The notes beneath the pieces were generated by a model. That model was not told the DNA's origin, searched no databases, and saw only the letters and a list, made by a program, of their open reading frames with translations. From assembly GCF_018882445.1 (NCBI RefSeq), contig NZ_JACVOM010000001.1, positions 124,001-188,000 of the forward strand: 64,000 bases of DNA. Direction: 5' to 3'. The stretch comes from Polynucleobacter sp. 15G-AUS-farblos. GTDB lineage: Bacteria; Pseudomonadota; Gammaproteobacteria; Burkholderiales; Burkholderiaceae. Shown here piece by piece: positions 55,222 to 63,548 of the stretch. A program made the translations under genes and the position numbers. The stretch's first letter is position 1. Every line of letters begins with the position of its first letter.

Positions 55222-55641
55222 ATGACTGTTGCCCCTACCCCCTATTTACATCGCGTTTGCTATTCAGATACTGACGCTGCTGGTTTTGTTTATCACGGAC
55301 GCTACCTCGAAATTTTTGAGCGCAGTCGAGCTGAATGGCTCTATCAAAGAGAATTGAGCCCCACTAAACTCATTAATGAGTTCGGCATCCTACTTCCCGT
55401 ACGCGAGCTCAAAATGAACTTTTACAAACCGGGTAGATTAGATGACCTGCTATACATTGATCAAGTGATCGAACATCGAGGTAGAACACAAGTTGCCGTC
55501 AAACAAACTGCCAGCCGAATGATTCAGGATGGTGATACTGACGACTTGCAGATGATCGCCAGCGCTTTATTACATATTGTTTGTGTTGATACCAAAACGC
55601 TCAAACCTAAAGCCATTCCTGATTGGCTTTTCATAGACTGA
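55222..55641 (+). CDS. YbgC-like acyl-CoA thioesterase (hot-dog fold)
   Basis: 139 residues. Begins with HRVCYSDTDAAGFVYHGRYLEIFERSRAEWL, which carries the catalytic Asp and Tyr/His of the 4-hydroxybenzoyl-CoA thioesterase/YbgC family (DTDxxGxVYHxxY-F). It hydrolyses short- or medium-chain acyl-CoA. It is 5 nt after the GNAT gene. In many proteobacteria ybgC sits in the tol-pal operon; here it does not. Confidence 0.92.
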   Translation: MTVAPTPYLHRVCYSDTDAAGFVYHGRYLEIFERSRAEWLYQRELSPTKLINEFGILLPVRELKMNFYKPGRLDDLLYIDQVIEHRGRTQVAVKQTASRMIQDGDTDDLQMIASALLHIVCVDTKTLKPKAIPDWLFID

Positions 55642-55648
55642 TGACACC

Positions 55649-56230
55649 ATGACTGACGGAAGACTACTCAGCTTTGTAAAACAACTAAGCCAATTGCTTG
55701 AGACTAAGCCAAGCGAGAAGATTATTTTTACGCAAGGAAAAGCGCTACTCGAAGAGTTAATTGCTAAAGATGATTGGCTTGCAGAAGAATTTACCAAACC
55801 ACACCCTCAGTACTATCAACAATATTTACTCTACGCAGATCCATTTGATCGCTTTTCGATCGTCAGCTTTGTTTGGGGGCCCGGCCAGAAAACGCCCGTA
55901 CATAACCACACCGTATGGGGCATGGTGGGACAACTTCGGGGAGAAGAAAAAGGCACCCCTTTTCACCAACAGCCTGATGGCAGTTATAAGTCGGGCACTC
56001 CCGTCATTTGCTCGCCAGGTCATGTCGACACCGTTTCGCCAAATACGCATGACATCCATGAAGTAGCCAATAACCATACAGATCAAACCTCTATCAGTAT
56101 TCATGTTTATGGTGCCAATATTGGCAAAGTACAACGTGCTGTCTATGACCCCATTACAGGCCAAGAAAAGACTTTTATCTCAGGTTATGCCAATACGCTA
56201 GTTCCCAATCTCTGGGCTACTTCACAGTAA
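55649..56230 (+). CDS. Cysteine dioxygenase family protein (cupin)
   Basis: 193 residues. The cupin metal site reads TPVHNHTVWGMVGQLRGEE (two His) and later DIHEVANNHTDQTSISIHVYGANIG (third His in the VxN-x-H pattern). These match cysteine dioxygenase / 3-mercaptopropionate dioxygenase-type enzymes, which oxidise thiols to sulfinates with non-haem iron. There is no obvious Cys-Tyr crosslink motif of eukaryotic CDO, which is usual for bacteria. The exact thiol is uncertain. It closes the GNAT-thioesterase unit. Confidence 0.85.
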   Translation: MTDGRLLSFVKQLSQLLETKPSEKIIFTQGKALLEELIAKDDWLAEEFTKPHPQYYQQYLLYADPFDRFSIVSFVWGPGQKTPVHNHTVWGMVGQLRGEEKGTPFHQQPDGSYKSGTPVICSPGHVDTVSPNTHDIHEVANNHTDQTSISIHVYGANIGKVQRAVYDPITGQEKTFISGYANTLVPNLWATSQ

Positions 56231-56240
56231 ACTCGCTTTG

Positions 56241-56268
56241 GTCACCTTTTAGTTACCATTAAGTCACC
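56241..56268. promoter_or_regulatory. Three direct repeats at 11-bp period upstream of rhlE
   Basis: GTCACC (56241), GTTACC (56252) and GTCACC (56263) recur at exactly 11 nt, one helical turn. A TAAAAT box (56276-56281) lies 7 nt further on. Same-face repeats of this period are typical of OmpR/PhoB-family response-regulator sites. The regulator is not identified. Confidence 0.4.
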
Positions 56269-56323
56269 TATGACTTAAAATAGAAGCTCTTACTGCAAAT
56301 GCTTTAGCGTGGCAGCTCACCCC

Positions 56324-56361
56324 ATTGGCCGGGATTGTCTTTCAATTGAATACGGGCCAAT
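56324..56361 (+). promoter_or_regulatory. Structured 5' leader of rhlE
   Basis: ATTGGCC (56324-56330) pairs with GGCCAAT (56355-56361) to close a loop containing the palindrome TTCAATTGAA. It ends 15 nt before the rhlE ATG, which lacks a clear ribosome binding site. A fold-dependent, possibly cold-responsive leader is plausible. Confidence 0.35.
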
Positions 56362-56376
56362 ACTTCATTGGTCCCT

Positions 56377-57639
56377 ATGTTATTCACAGATCTCGGTTTA
56401 TCCGAACCCCTGCTTCGCGCTATTGCTGAAGAAGGCTATACCAGCCCCACTCCTATTCAAGCTAAGTCGATTCCTGCCGTCTTAAAAGGCGGCGATTTAC
56501 TGGCTGCTGCACAAACTGGCACCGGTAAAACAGCTGGCTTTACCCTACCTATCCTGCAGCGCCTCAGCAGTAGCACCAAATCAGGCGGTGGAAAGCGCTT
56601 ACTTAAAGTACTCATCTTGACTCCTACCCGTGAATTAGCAGCTCAAGTTCAAGAATCTGTAATGATTTACGGCAAATACACCGGTCTTAAATCGGCTGTG
56701 ATTTTTGGTGGCGTGGGTGCAAATCCTCAGATCAAAGCAATTGCTTCAGGTTTAGATATTTTGGTTGCTACGCCTGGTCGCCTCTTAGATTTAATGTCGC
56801 AAAAATGCGTTTCACTAAATGATATTGAGATCTTAGTACTCGATGAGGCAGACCGAATGCTCGACATGGGCTTCTTACGTGATATCAAAAAGATTCTGGC
56901 AGTTCTTCCCAAGAAACGTCAAAACCTGTTGTTCTCAGCAACCTTTTCTGATGAAATTAAATCCTTAGCCGATGGATTGCTGAATTCACCAGAGTTGATA
57001 GAGGTGGCCCGCAGCAATAGTGCAAATGAAGCGATTGCCCAATTAATACATCCCGTAGATCGTAATAAGAAGCAGCCTTTACTGGCACATTTAATTAAGA
57101 CCAATGATTGGAAGCAGGTACTGGTATTTACTCGCACCAAACATGGTGCAAATAAACTCGTCACCCAGCTGGAAAAAGATGGCATTACCTGTATGGCCAT
57201 TCACGGCAACAAGAGTCAGACTGCTCGCACTAAGGCATTGGCAGACTTTAAGGCGGGTAAATTAACCGCTTTGATTGCCACCGATATTGCTGCGCGCGGA
57301 ATCGATATTGATCAATTGCCTCACGTTGTGAACTATGATTTACCGAACATATCAGAAGATTATGTGCACCGCATTGGACGTACAGGTCGAGCAGGATCAA
57401 ATGGTGTAGCCGTCTCTTTGGTTTGCGTAGATGAACATCAAATGCTCAGAGATATTGAAAAACTGATTAAGCAAAAACTTCCGCAAGAGGTCATTGCCGG
57501 ATTTGAACCGGATCCTAATGCAGTCGCTCAACCCATTCAGCTTCGTAGTCAGCAGCACCAGCAATCTAGGAAACCCGGGAGCGCTGGCAAGCCTGCCGCC
57601 AAACGCAGCAGCCCGCCAAAGAGAAGCTTTAATCGCTAA
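56377..57639 (+). CDS. rhlE: DEAD-box ATP-dependent RNA helicase RhlE
   Basis: 420 residues from the ATG at 56377 (a TTG 9 nt earlier is also in frame). All helicase motifs are visible: Q-motif region [54 protein letters not shown] and HRIGRTGR. The basic tail ([29 protein letters not shown]) is typical of RhlE-like proteins. It remodels RNA in ribosome assembly and mRNA decay. Followed by selD after 22 nt. Confidence 0.95.
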   Translation: MLFTDLGLSEPLLRAIAEEGYTSPTPIQAKSIPAVLKGGDLLAAAQTGTGKTAGFTLPILQRLSSSTKSGGGKRLLKVLILTPTRELAAQVQESVMIYGKYTGLKSAVIFGGVGANPQIKAIASGLDILVATPGRLLDLMSQKCVSLNDIEILVLDEADRMLDMGFLRDIKKILAVLPKKRQNLLFSATFSDEIKSLADGLLNSPELIEVARSNSANEAIAQLIHPVDRNKKQPLLAHLIKTNDWKQVLVFTRTKHGANKLVTQLEKDGITCMAIHGNKSQTARTKALADFKAGKLTALIATDIAARGIDIDQLPHVVNYDLPNISEDYVHRIGRTGRAGSNGVAVSLVCVDEHQMLRDIEKLIKQKLPQEVIAGFEPDPNAVAQPIQLRSQQHQQSRKPGSAGKPAAKRSSPPKRSFNR

Positions 57640-57661
57640 ATCATCCGATAAAATATTGACC

Positions 57662-58714
57662 ATGAGTACAAACCCAGAACCGCGCCTGACCTCCCTATCT
57701 CATGGTGGCGGTTGTGGCTGCAAAATTGCCCCCGGCGTTCTTTCTGAAATTCTGAAGAGTGTTCCTCAACTGCCCTTTCCAAAAGAACTGCTGATCGGCA
57801 TCGAAACTTCAGATGATGCAGCGGTCTATCAAATCAATGACACTCAAGCGATTGTGGCTACCACTGATTTTTTTATGCCAATCGTTGATGACCCCTATGA
57901 CTTTGGAAAGATTGCGGCGACCAATGCCATTAGTGATATATACGCCATGGGTGGTACCCCCTTATTTGCACTCGCTTTAGTAGGCATGCCTATTAAGGTC
58001 TTATCAAATAAAACAATTGCGCGCATTTTAGAAGGTGGTGCTGAAGCATGTCGTAGCGCTGGCATTCCGATTGCGGGCGGTCACACGATTGATTCCGTAG
58101 AACCCATTTATGGTTTAGTTGCTATTGGCATCGTTGATCCACAAAGAATTAAAAGCAACGCTTCAGCCAAACCTGGTGATGTACTGATATTAGGCAAACC
58201 TTTGGGTGTCGGCATTCTCTCAGCTGCTCTTAAAAAAGATCTTCTCGGACCAGATGGTTATCGCGAGATGATTGCCAACACCACCAAACTCAATGCCGCT
58301 GGTCCAGATCTCGCCAAGCTTGCTGGTGTTCATGCGCTAACTGATGTCACTGGCTTTGGTTTGGCCGGTCATTTACTTGAGTTGGCTAGAGGATCAAACT
58401 GCACTGCGCACATCGACTGGAGTCAAGTGCCCCTGCTATCGAATGTTCAACAATTTGCAGATGATGGCGTCATTACTGGCGCTTCTGGCCGTAACTGGGA
58501 AAGCTATGGAAGTGAAGTGACTATTCCAGGCGATTTCTCGTTAGCACAACAAGCACTGTTGACTGATCCCCAGACAAGCGGTGGCTTATTGGTGTCTTGC
58601 AGCCCCGATTGCGTTAAGGAAGTCTTAGACATTTTCAATCAACATCACTTCCTTGGTGCTCGGGTCATAGGTCAAATGAGCAAGCGTCAAGAGCGGGCGC
58701 TAGTTATTTCTTAA
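57662..58714 (+). CDS. selD: Selenide, water dikinase
   Basis: 350 residues from the ATG at 57662 (MSTNPEPRLTSLSHGGG). Contains the catalytic HGGGCGCKI motif with Cys 18 and Lys 21, the DDAAVYQINDTQAIVATTDFF ATP/metal site, GGHTIDSVEPIYGLVAIG and DPQTSGGLLVSC. It makes selenophosphate for tRNA 2-selenouridine or selenocysteine. An in-frame extension upstream overlaps rhlE and is not real. No mnmH/selU, selA or selB in the window. Overlaps the convergent downstream gene by 4 nt. Confidence 0.96.
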   Translation: MSTNPEPRLTSLSHGGGCGCKIAPGVLSEILKSVPQLPFPKELLIGIETSDDAAVYQINDTQAIVATTDFFMPIVDDPYDFGKIAATNAISDIYAMGGTPLFALALVGMPIKVLSNKTIARILEGGAEACRSAGIPIAGGHTIDSVEPIYGLVAIGIVDPQRIKSNASAKPGDVLILGKPLGVGILSAALKKDLLGPDGYREMIANTTKLNAAGPDLAKLAGVHALTDVTGFGLAGHLLELARGSNCTAHIDWSQVPLLSNVQQFADDGVITGASGRNWESYGSEVTIPGDFSLAQQALLTDPQTSGGLLVSCSPDCVKEVLDIFNQHHFLGARVIGQMSKRQERALVIS

Positions 58715-59595
58715 CTAGTTTTCTTGAGATGAAACACGCTCGAGAAATCTAATTGTCCATTTCCTGATTGACTATGGGCTTCATAAAGCGCTCTAGCCAT
58801 TTTTCCCAATGGGACATCAGCATCTAAATTTTCGGCATTCTCAACAGCCAAGCCCAAATCTTTTAGCATTAAGTCCACCCCAAAACCGCCTGCATAGCCT
58901 TTTGAAGAAGGCACGTTATCCATCACACCAGGACATGGGTTATAGAGCTCTAGCGCCCAATTTCGGCCTGAACTTTTAGCCATGATGTCTGACAGTACTT
59001 TGGGATCTAAACCATTGGCAATACCTAAACGTAAAGCCTCACTGGTACCTAGCATCTGAATACCTAAAAGCATATTGTTGCAAACCTTAATAGTTTGACC
59101 AGCACCACTCGATCCCGCATAAAAAATATTCTTGCCCATTTTTTCTAGCAAAGGACGCGCACGCTCCAGATCTGCCGGATCACCACCCACCATAAATGTC
59201 AAAGTTCCCGCCTGAGCGCCCGCGGTGCCACCAGAGACGGGTGCATCAATCATAGAAAAACCTTTTGCTTTTGCAGCAGCCGCTACAGTTTGCGCAACCT
59301 TTGGTGAAATCGTTGAACAATCCACCAATAATGTTCTTGGATTTGCGTGAGCCAATAAACCATGCTCACCAAGATATAAGCCTTCTACGTGCTTAGAGGC
59401 TGGCAACATGCTAATTAACACCTCAACATCCTGAGCTGCAGCATTCGCATTAGCAACTACCTTACCTCCGGCGGTAGTAAAAGCCTTCAGTTGGCTATCT
59501 ACCAAATCAAATCCAGTGACCTCATGACCTGCTTTCACTAAATTGATAGCCATCGGCAATCCCATATTTCCCAAGCCAATAAATCCGATTTTCAT
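58711..59595 (-). CDS. 3-hydroxyisobutyrate dehydrogenase-family NAD(P)-dependent oxidoreductase
   Basis: 294 residues of the beta-hydroxyacid dehydrogenase family. N-terminal Rossmann MKIGFIGLGNMGLPMAINLVKAGHEV, substrate motif MIDAPVSGGTAGAQAGTLTFMVGG, and the catalytic Lys in GQTIKVCNNMLLG. Could be 3-hydroxyisobutyrate dehydrogenase (MmsB) or tartronate semialdehyde reductase (GarR); the sequence seen by eye does not separate them. Same strand as the small cupin gene 25 nt upstream. Confidence 0.9.
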   Translation of the reverse strand: MKIGFIGLGNMGLPMAINLVKAGHEVTGFDLVDSQLKAFTTAGGKVVANANAAAQDVEVLISMLPASKHVEGLYLGEHGLLAHANPRTLLVDCSTISPKVAQTVAAAAKAKGFSMIDAPVSGGTAGAQAGTLTFMVGGDPADLERARPLLEKMGKNIFYAGSSGAGQTIKVCNNMLLGIQMLGTSEALRLGIANGLDPKVLSDIMAKSSGRNWALELYNPCPGVMDNVPSSKGYAGGFGVDLMLKDLGLAVENAENLDADVPLGKMARALYEAHSQSGNGQLDFSSVFHLKKTS

Positions 59596-59620
59596 ATTTT
59601 TCCTAATTCAGTATTAAGGA

Positions 59621-59887
59621 TTATTTTCTAGCGGCCAAGTAATGCACACCATTTGGACCATAGGTTTCAGAATGCGGCTGCTCATGCTTTAGATGAAAAG
59701 CTTCACCAGCCTGATAGTGACTTGTAATGCCCTCAACCGTTAATTCAATATTGCCACTCAAGACGAGTGCAATAACCTCAAACGGATGCGTGTGATCACC
59801 TAAAGATCCATTTGGCTCTCGAACTACCTCTACAGGGTGAGGATAGCCATCCTTCTCTAGTTTCTGGAAAAATTGCTCTCGATTCAT
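59621..59887 (-). CDS. Small cupin-domain protein
   Basis: 88 residues, one conserved cupin barrel. Metal-binding His pair in GDHTHPFEVIALVLSGNIELTVEG (His 32, His 34), Glu 38, and the later KHEQPHSETYGPNG (His). No signal peptide. Probably a metal-dependent small-molecule or regulatory cupin. Precedes the hydroxyacid dehydrogenase in the same operon. Divergent from the small DUF1330-type gene. Confidence 0.82.
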   Translation of the reverse strand: MNREQFFQKLEKDGYPHPVEVVREPNGSLGDHTHPFEVIALVLSGNIELTVEGITSHYQAGEAFHLKHEQPHSETYGPNGVHYLAARK

Positions 59888-59944
59888 ACCTAAACTATAG
59901 CGTGCTTATAAACTCTCTATATTAAAGAATCTAAGTGGGGATAT

Positions 59945-60238
59945 ATGACTTTCAAAGTGATTGGTTTAATGGAGCTTACTGATCAAAATGCATTTGAGGA
60001 ATACCGGAGGCAGGTAGGCCAAACCGTGGAGCTGCACAAAGGATTGATCTATGCGCGCGGAGCCATTACTGAGATCTTTTGGAATGAACTTGATTGCAAT
60101 TCTTTTAGTACTTATGTAGAGCTACACTTTCCGAGCCAAGAGGATGCACATGCTTGGGTCAAGAGTCCCCAATATCAGGCATTAGTATCCGTACGCAGTC
60201 AGGCTATGAAACTGACCCTGTTTGGCGTGACTCTCTAA
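59945..60238 (+). CDS. DUF1330 family protein
   Basis: 97 residues resembling the dimeric alpha-beta barrel fold of DUF1330: FKVIGLMELTDQNAFEEYRRQVGQTVELHKGLIYARG, then EIFWNELDCNSFSTYVELHFPSQEDAHAWVKSPQYQAL. These small proteins are common in Burkholderiales with unclear roles. It stands alone, divergent from the cupin gene, convergent with the 62-residue gene downstream. Confidence 0.78.
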   Translation: MTFKVIGLMELTDQNAFEEYRRQVGQTVELHKGLIYARGAITEIFWNELDCNSFSTYVELHFPSQEDAHAWVKSPQYQALVSVRSQAMKLTLFGVTL

Positions 60239-60249
60239 ATTGAGGCAAT

Positions 60250-60277
60250 AAAAAAGCCTAGCGTTTTAAGGCTAGGC
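60250..60277 (-). terminator. Rho-independent terminator for the 62-residue gene
   Basis: GCCTAGC, 8-nt loop, GCTAGGC, with a run of A on the plus strand (T on the minus strand) next to the stem. It sits between the convergent DUF1330-type gene and the 62-residue gene and fits termination of the leftward transcript. Confidence 0.8.
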
Positions 60278-60299
60278 CTGCAGATCAATGGGATAAGAA

Positions 60300-60488
60300 T
60301 TACTTCTTAGCTTCCATTGCCTCTTTTGCTGCTGTGATTTCTTTGCGACGCTCTTTGCAAGCACCAGCAATTTCTTGTAAGGCTTTACGAGCACGTGCAG
60401 CGGATGCCTTAATGCCCTTTTCAATAAACTTTTCGTTCTCAGCTTTGTATGTTTCAAAAGCAGCTAACAATGTATCGTGTTGTGACAT
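60300..60488 (-). CDS. Small hypothetical protein, helical and basic
   Basis: 62 residues (MSQHDTLLAAFETYKAENEKF..), strongly helical with Lys/Arg- and Ala-rich segments (IEKGIKASAARARKALQEIA, RRKEITAAKEAMEAKK) reminiscent of histone H1-like proteins of betaproteobacteria. It could bind nucleic acid. Preceded by an AGGAGACAAG ribosome site and followed by a good terminator, which supports its reality. A second frame over the same bases has no start signal. Confidence 0.7.
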   Translation of the reverse strand: MSQHDTLLAAFETYKAENEKFIEKGIKASAARARKALQEIAGACKERRKEITAAKEAMEAKK

Positions 60489-60651
60489 CTTGTCTCCTCA
60501 TCATCTAAAAAATATACATTCCAACAACGAAATCAGTATATCCCCATAAAAACTATAGAAAATGACCGCTTTCATCAGGGATAACGCCTAGAAAGCAGGG
60601 ATCAGCTAAAAACGAGTACATTAGTAAAAAAACAAAATGGAGACTGTCATC

Positions 60652-61626
60652 ATGCTTAAAAGATTCGTTCTATTAGCCCTAACCGGACTCTTTGTCCTTA
60701 CGGCAAGCGCTCAAACGACTTCCTGGCCAAGTCCTGGCAAGCCAATTACCTTTATTAACCCCTTCCCCCCTGGCGGCGCGGTTGACGCATTTGGGCGCCC
60801 TTTAGCCAAGCAACTATCTACTCAGCTGGGCACTTCGATTGTTGTCGACAACCGCGGTGGTGCTGGCGGGACTGTAGGTGCGGCAGCAGCAGCCAAAATG
60901 GCCCCAGACGGATACACCTGGCTTCTTGGTGCAGTGCACCACTCTATTGCCCCAAGTATGTATCTCAATCTACCTTATGACATTACTAAGGATTTTGAGC
61001 CGATCGCCATCATTGGTAGCGTTCCACACGTCATTGTTGTGAACCCCAACAAGTTTTCCAAAAATGATCTGAAATCCATTGTTGAAGAAATTCGCAAGAA
61101 TCCAGGTAAATTCAACTATGCATCTACAGGAAATGGCACCTCTCAGCATCTTGCCGGCGAATTATTTAAGATGCAAAATAAATTATTTATTACGCACATC
61201 CCCTATCGTGGCACTGGCCCTGCGCTTCAAGATTTGGTTGCCGGTCAGGTCGATATGATGTTTGATACCTTGGCGGGAGCAGCTCCATTTATCAAAAGTG
61301 GTCAGCTAGTTGCAGTCGCTGTTGCTAGCAGCAAGAGAAGTGATGCATTCCCCAATGTACCAACCGCACAGGAATTAGGTATCTCCAATTTTGTTGTCTC
61401 TAGCTGGTACGCAATGTGGGCAATCAAAGGCACCCCTAAAGAGATTGTTGAAAAAATGAGTGCCGAAGTACAAATCGCACTTGCCTCTCCTGAGATCAAA
61501 GAGCGTTGGGCAGGATTGGGAGCTAGCGTTCCTAAGATGTCACGCGCTGAACTTTCTACCTTTATAAGCCAAGAAATTGTTCGCTGGAGTGAAGTCGTTA
61601 AAAAATCTAACGCTAAATTAGATTAA
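60652..61626 (+). CDS. Bug-family tripartite tricarboxylate transporter substrate-binding protein
   Basis: 324 residues from the ATG at 60652, chosen for GGAGA 8 nt upstream (an earlier ATG contains that site). Signal peptide to TASAQTTSW. Bug motifs: WPSPGKPITFINPFPPGGAVDAFGR, VVDNRGGAGG, MAPDGYTWL, HIPYRGTGPALQDLVAGQVDMM and FPNVPTAQE. The ligand is unknown. It is 23 nt upstream of the rhodanese gene, perhaps co-transcribed. Confidence 0.92.
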   Translation: MLKRFVLLALTGLFVLTASAQTTSWPSPGKPITFINPFPPGGAVDAFGRPLAKQLSTQLGTSIVVDNRGGAGGTVGAAAAAKMAPDGYTWLLGAVHHSIAPSMYLNLPYDITKDFEPIAIIGSVPHVIVVNPNKFSKNDLKSIVEEIRKNPGKFNYASTGNGTSQHLAGELFKMQNKLFITHIPYRGTGPALQDLVAGQVDMMFDTLAGAAPFIKSGQLVAVAVASSKRSDAFPNVPTAQELGISNFVVSSWYAMWAIKGTPKEIVEKMSAEVQIALASPEIKERWAGLGASVPKMSRAELSTFISQEIVRWSEVVKKSNAKLD

Positions 61627-61649
61627 TTGAAGAAATAAATAGAGACAAG

Positions 61650-63233
61650 ATGAGTATCAACACTAAAAATTATGAATTTATTCGGAATAAACTTCTCAAT
61701 AAGGAGGAGATTGCGCTCCTAGATGTCCGTGAAGAAGATCCTCATGCTCAAGAACATCCTCTATTTGCTGCCAATCTCCCCTTATCCAAAATTGAATTTG
61801 ATGCCTATGGGAAGTTGCCCCGTAGGGATGTGCCCATTGTTACCTTGGATGATGGTGAAGGTTTTGCTCAGCTCGCAGCTGAAAGACTCATTGCGCTCGG
61901 GTACCCAGACGTTTCCGTATTTGCTGGTGGCGTTACCGCTTGGAAAGCGGCGGGTGGCGAGGTTTTTAAAGATGTTAATGTTCCAAGTAAATCATTTGGT
62001 GAGTTTGTTGAATCAAAACGCCATACTCCTTCTTTATCAGCGCAAGACGTAAAGCGGATGCTGGATGCTCAAGAGGATGTTGTCGTAGTAGATGTGCGTC
62101 GCTTTGATGAGTACAACACGATGAGCATCCCAACTGGTATTAGCGTCCCGGGAGCAGAGTTGGTTCTACGCGTACCTGAACTAGCACCCAATCCTAAAAC
62201 AAAAATTATTGTGAATTGCGCTGGTAGAACGCGTAGCATTATTGGTACGCAATCCCTCATCAATGCAGGCATTCCTAATGAAGTCAATGCATTGCGCAAT
62301 GGCACTATAGGTTGGACACTTGCTGGACAAGAGCTTGATAAAGGTCAAACCCGCCGCTTTCCGGATGTCAGCAACAAAACTGCTGAAGAGGCTGCTGATC
62401 GCGCAAGAAGCGTCGCCGATCGTGCAGGCGTGAAACGCGCTAGTCTTGCCGATGTCAAACTCTGGCAAGGCCAATCGGAACGAACCACCTACTTTTTTGA
62501 CACTCGCACCCCCGAAGAGTATGAAGCTGGTCATCTACCAGGCTTTCGCTCCGTCCCCGGAGGTCAACTTGTGCAAGAAACAGAAATGACAGCGCCCGTT
62601 CGAGGCGCGCGCATTGTGTTGGCTGATCCCAGTGGCGTCAGGGCAAATATGCCCGCCTCTTGGTTAGCCCAAATGGCATGGGATGTCTACGTATTGGATG
62701 GTCTCAATGCAAGCGATCTCACGGAAAAAGGAACATGGAAACCACCATTACCCGTCCTTCCCAAAGTCAATCTAGTAGATGCCAATACACTTTCTGGCTG
62801 GCTTAAAACGGATAGCAATACGATAGCAATTGATTTGAGTACCCATGCTAATTACATTAAAGGTCATATTCCAGGAAGCTGGTATGCCCTGCGCTCTCAA
62901 CTAACTGAAGCCCTAAAGCAGATTCCACAAGTCGATCGCTACGTTCTGACGAGCAATCCAAGTGAGCTTGCATACTTTGCGGCTCATGAACTGGAAAAAC
63001 TGACTAAGGCCGAAGTGTATGTCTTAGATGGTGGTACCCAAGCATGGGTCAAGAGTGGATTGGAACTAGAAAAAGGGGCTAGCCACTTAGCATCACCACC
63101 CCTAGATCGGTATAAGCGCCCATACGAAGGCACTAGCGTTGATCCGAAAGCAATGCAAGCCTACTTGGATTGGGAATTTGGCTTAGTTGAACAACTGGGC
63201 AAGGATGGCACCCATCACTTTTGGGTTCTTTAA
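61650..63233 (+). CDS. Four-domain rhodanese-like protein with one active-site cysteine
   Basis: 527 residues made of four rhodanese folds (about 1-105, 125-235, 265-370, 388-500). Only the second has the catalytic loop with Cys (IVNCAGRTRSIIG, Cys 190). The corresponding loops of the others read TLDDGEG, LADPSGV and TSNPSEL, without Cys. Rhodaneses transfer sulfane sulfur, for example from thiosulfate. The three inactive domains may be structural or bind partners. No signal peptide is evident, so it is probably cytoplasmic. It follows a Bug receptor gene and overlaps the next gene by one base (TAATG). Confidence 0.86.
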   Translation: MSINTKNYEFIRNKLLNKEEIALLDVREEDPHAQEHPLFAANLPLSKIEFDAYGKLPRRDVPIVTLDDGEGFAQLAAERLIALGYPDVSVFAGGVTAWKAAGGEVFKDVNVPSKSFGEFVESKRHTPSLSAQDVKRMLDAQEDVVVVDVRRFDEYNTMSIPTGISVPGAELVLRVPELAPNPKTKIIVNCAGRTRSIIGTQSLINAGIPNEVNALRNGTIGWTLAGQELDKGQTRRFPDVSNKTAEEAADRARSVADRAGVKRASLADVKLWQGQSERTTYFFDTRTPEEYEAGHLPGFRSVPGGQLVQETEMTAPVRGARIVLADPSGVRANMPASWLAQMAWDVYVLDGLNASDLTEKGTWKPPLPVLPKVNLVDANTLSGWLKTDSNTIAIDLSTHANYIKGHIPGSWYALRSQLTEALKQIPQVDRYVLTSNPSELAYFAAHELEKLTKAEVYVLDGGTQAWVKSGLELEKGASHLASPPLDRYKRPYEGTSVDPKAMQAYLDWEFGLVEQLGKDGTHHFWVL

Positions 63234-63544
63234 TGCATCTAAGTAAAATTGCAGTACGGTCATTTGCGCTGATACTTTCCTGCTGCGCTCTACTGGCCTG
63301 CGGGCGAGATAGCTACACCACATGGAACTGCCTCTCATCGGCAGGAGCCAAAAGCAAAATGGTGACTAAAAAAGCGCAGATGCAATTTCAGGAACAGCAG
63401 TTTGACTATTGTGGAAGCCTTGGTGAGCGTAGCTTCTTTTCCAAAGCCTGTCCTGCCAATATTCAAGATGCTGACTTTGTATTTACACCAGTATCGGGAT
63501 TGCTTCATGGCAATAGCCAGGATTATCAGTGCACTGCACTGTAA
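63233..63544 (+). CDS. Hypothetical lipoprotein, Cys-rich
   Basis: 103 residues from the ATG at 63233, which overlaps the rhodanese stop (TAATG); an earlier ATG in frame lies inside that gene. A hydrophobic segment and lipobox (LLACGRD, Cys about 23) mark a lipoprotein. The mature part has four further cysteines (TTWNCLSS, FDYCGSL, SKACPAN, DYQCTAL), likely two disulfides. Not recognised; coupled translation suggests a link to the rhodanese protein. Confidence 0.65.
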   Translation: MHLSKIAVRSFALILSCCALLACGRDSYTTWNCLSSAGAKSKMVTKKAQMQFQEQQFDYCGSLGERSFFSKACPANIQDADFVFTPVSGLLHGNSQDYQCTAL

Positions 63545-63548
63545 TACG

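Noticed and set aside
57494-57661. Longer selD start overlapping rhlE
   Set aside because: The added 56 residues are antisense-like translation of rhlE coding sequence in another frame and do not belong to SelD; the ATG at 57662 precedes the conserved N-terminus.
60272-60457. Second open frame (61 residues) over the 62-residue basic gene
   Set aside because: Runs through the terminator stem, no ribosome site; the other frame has AGGAGACAAG and a proper stop before the terminator.
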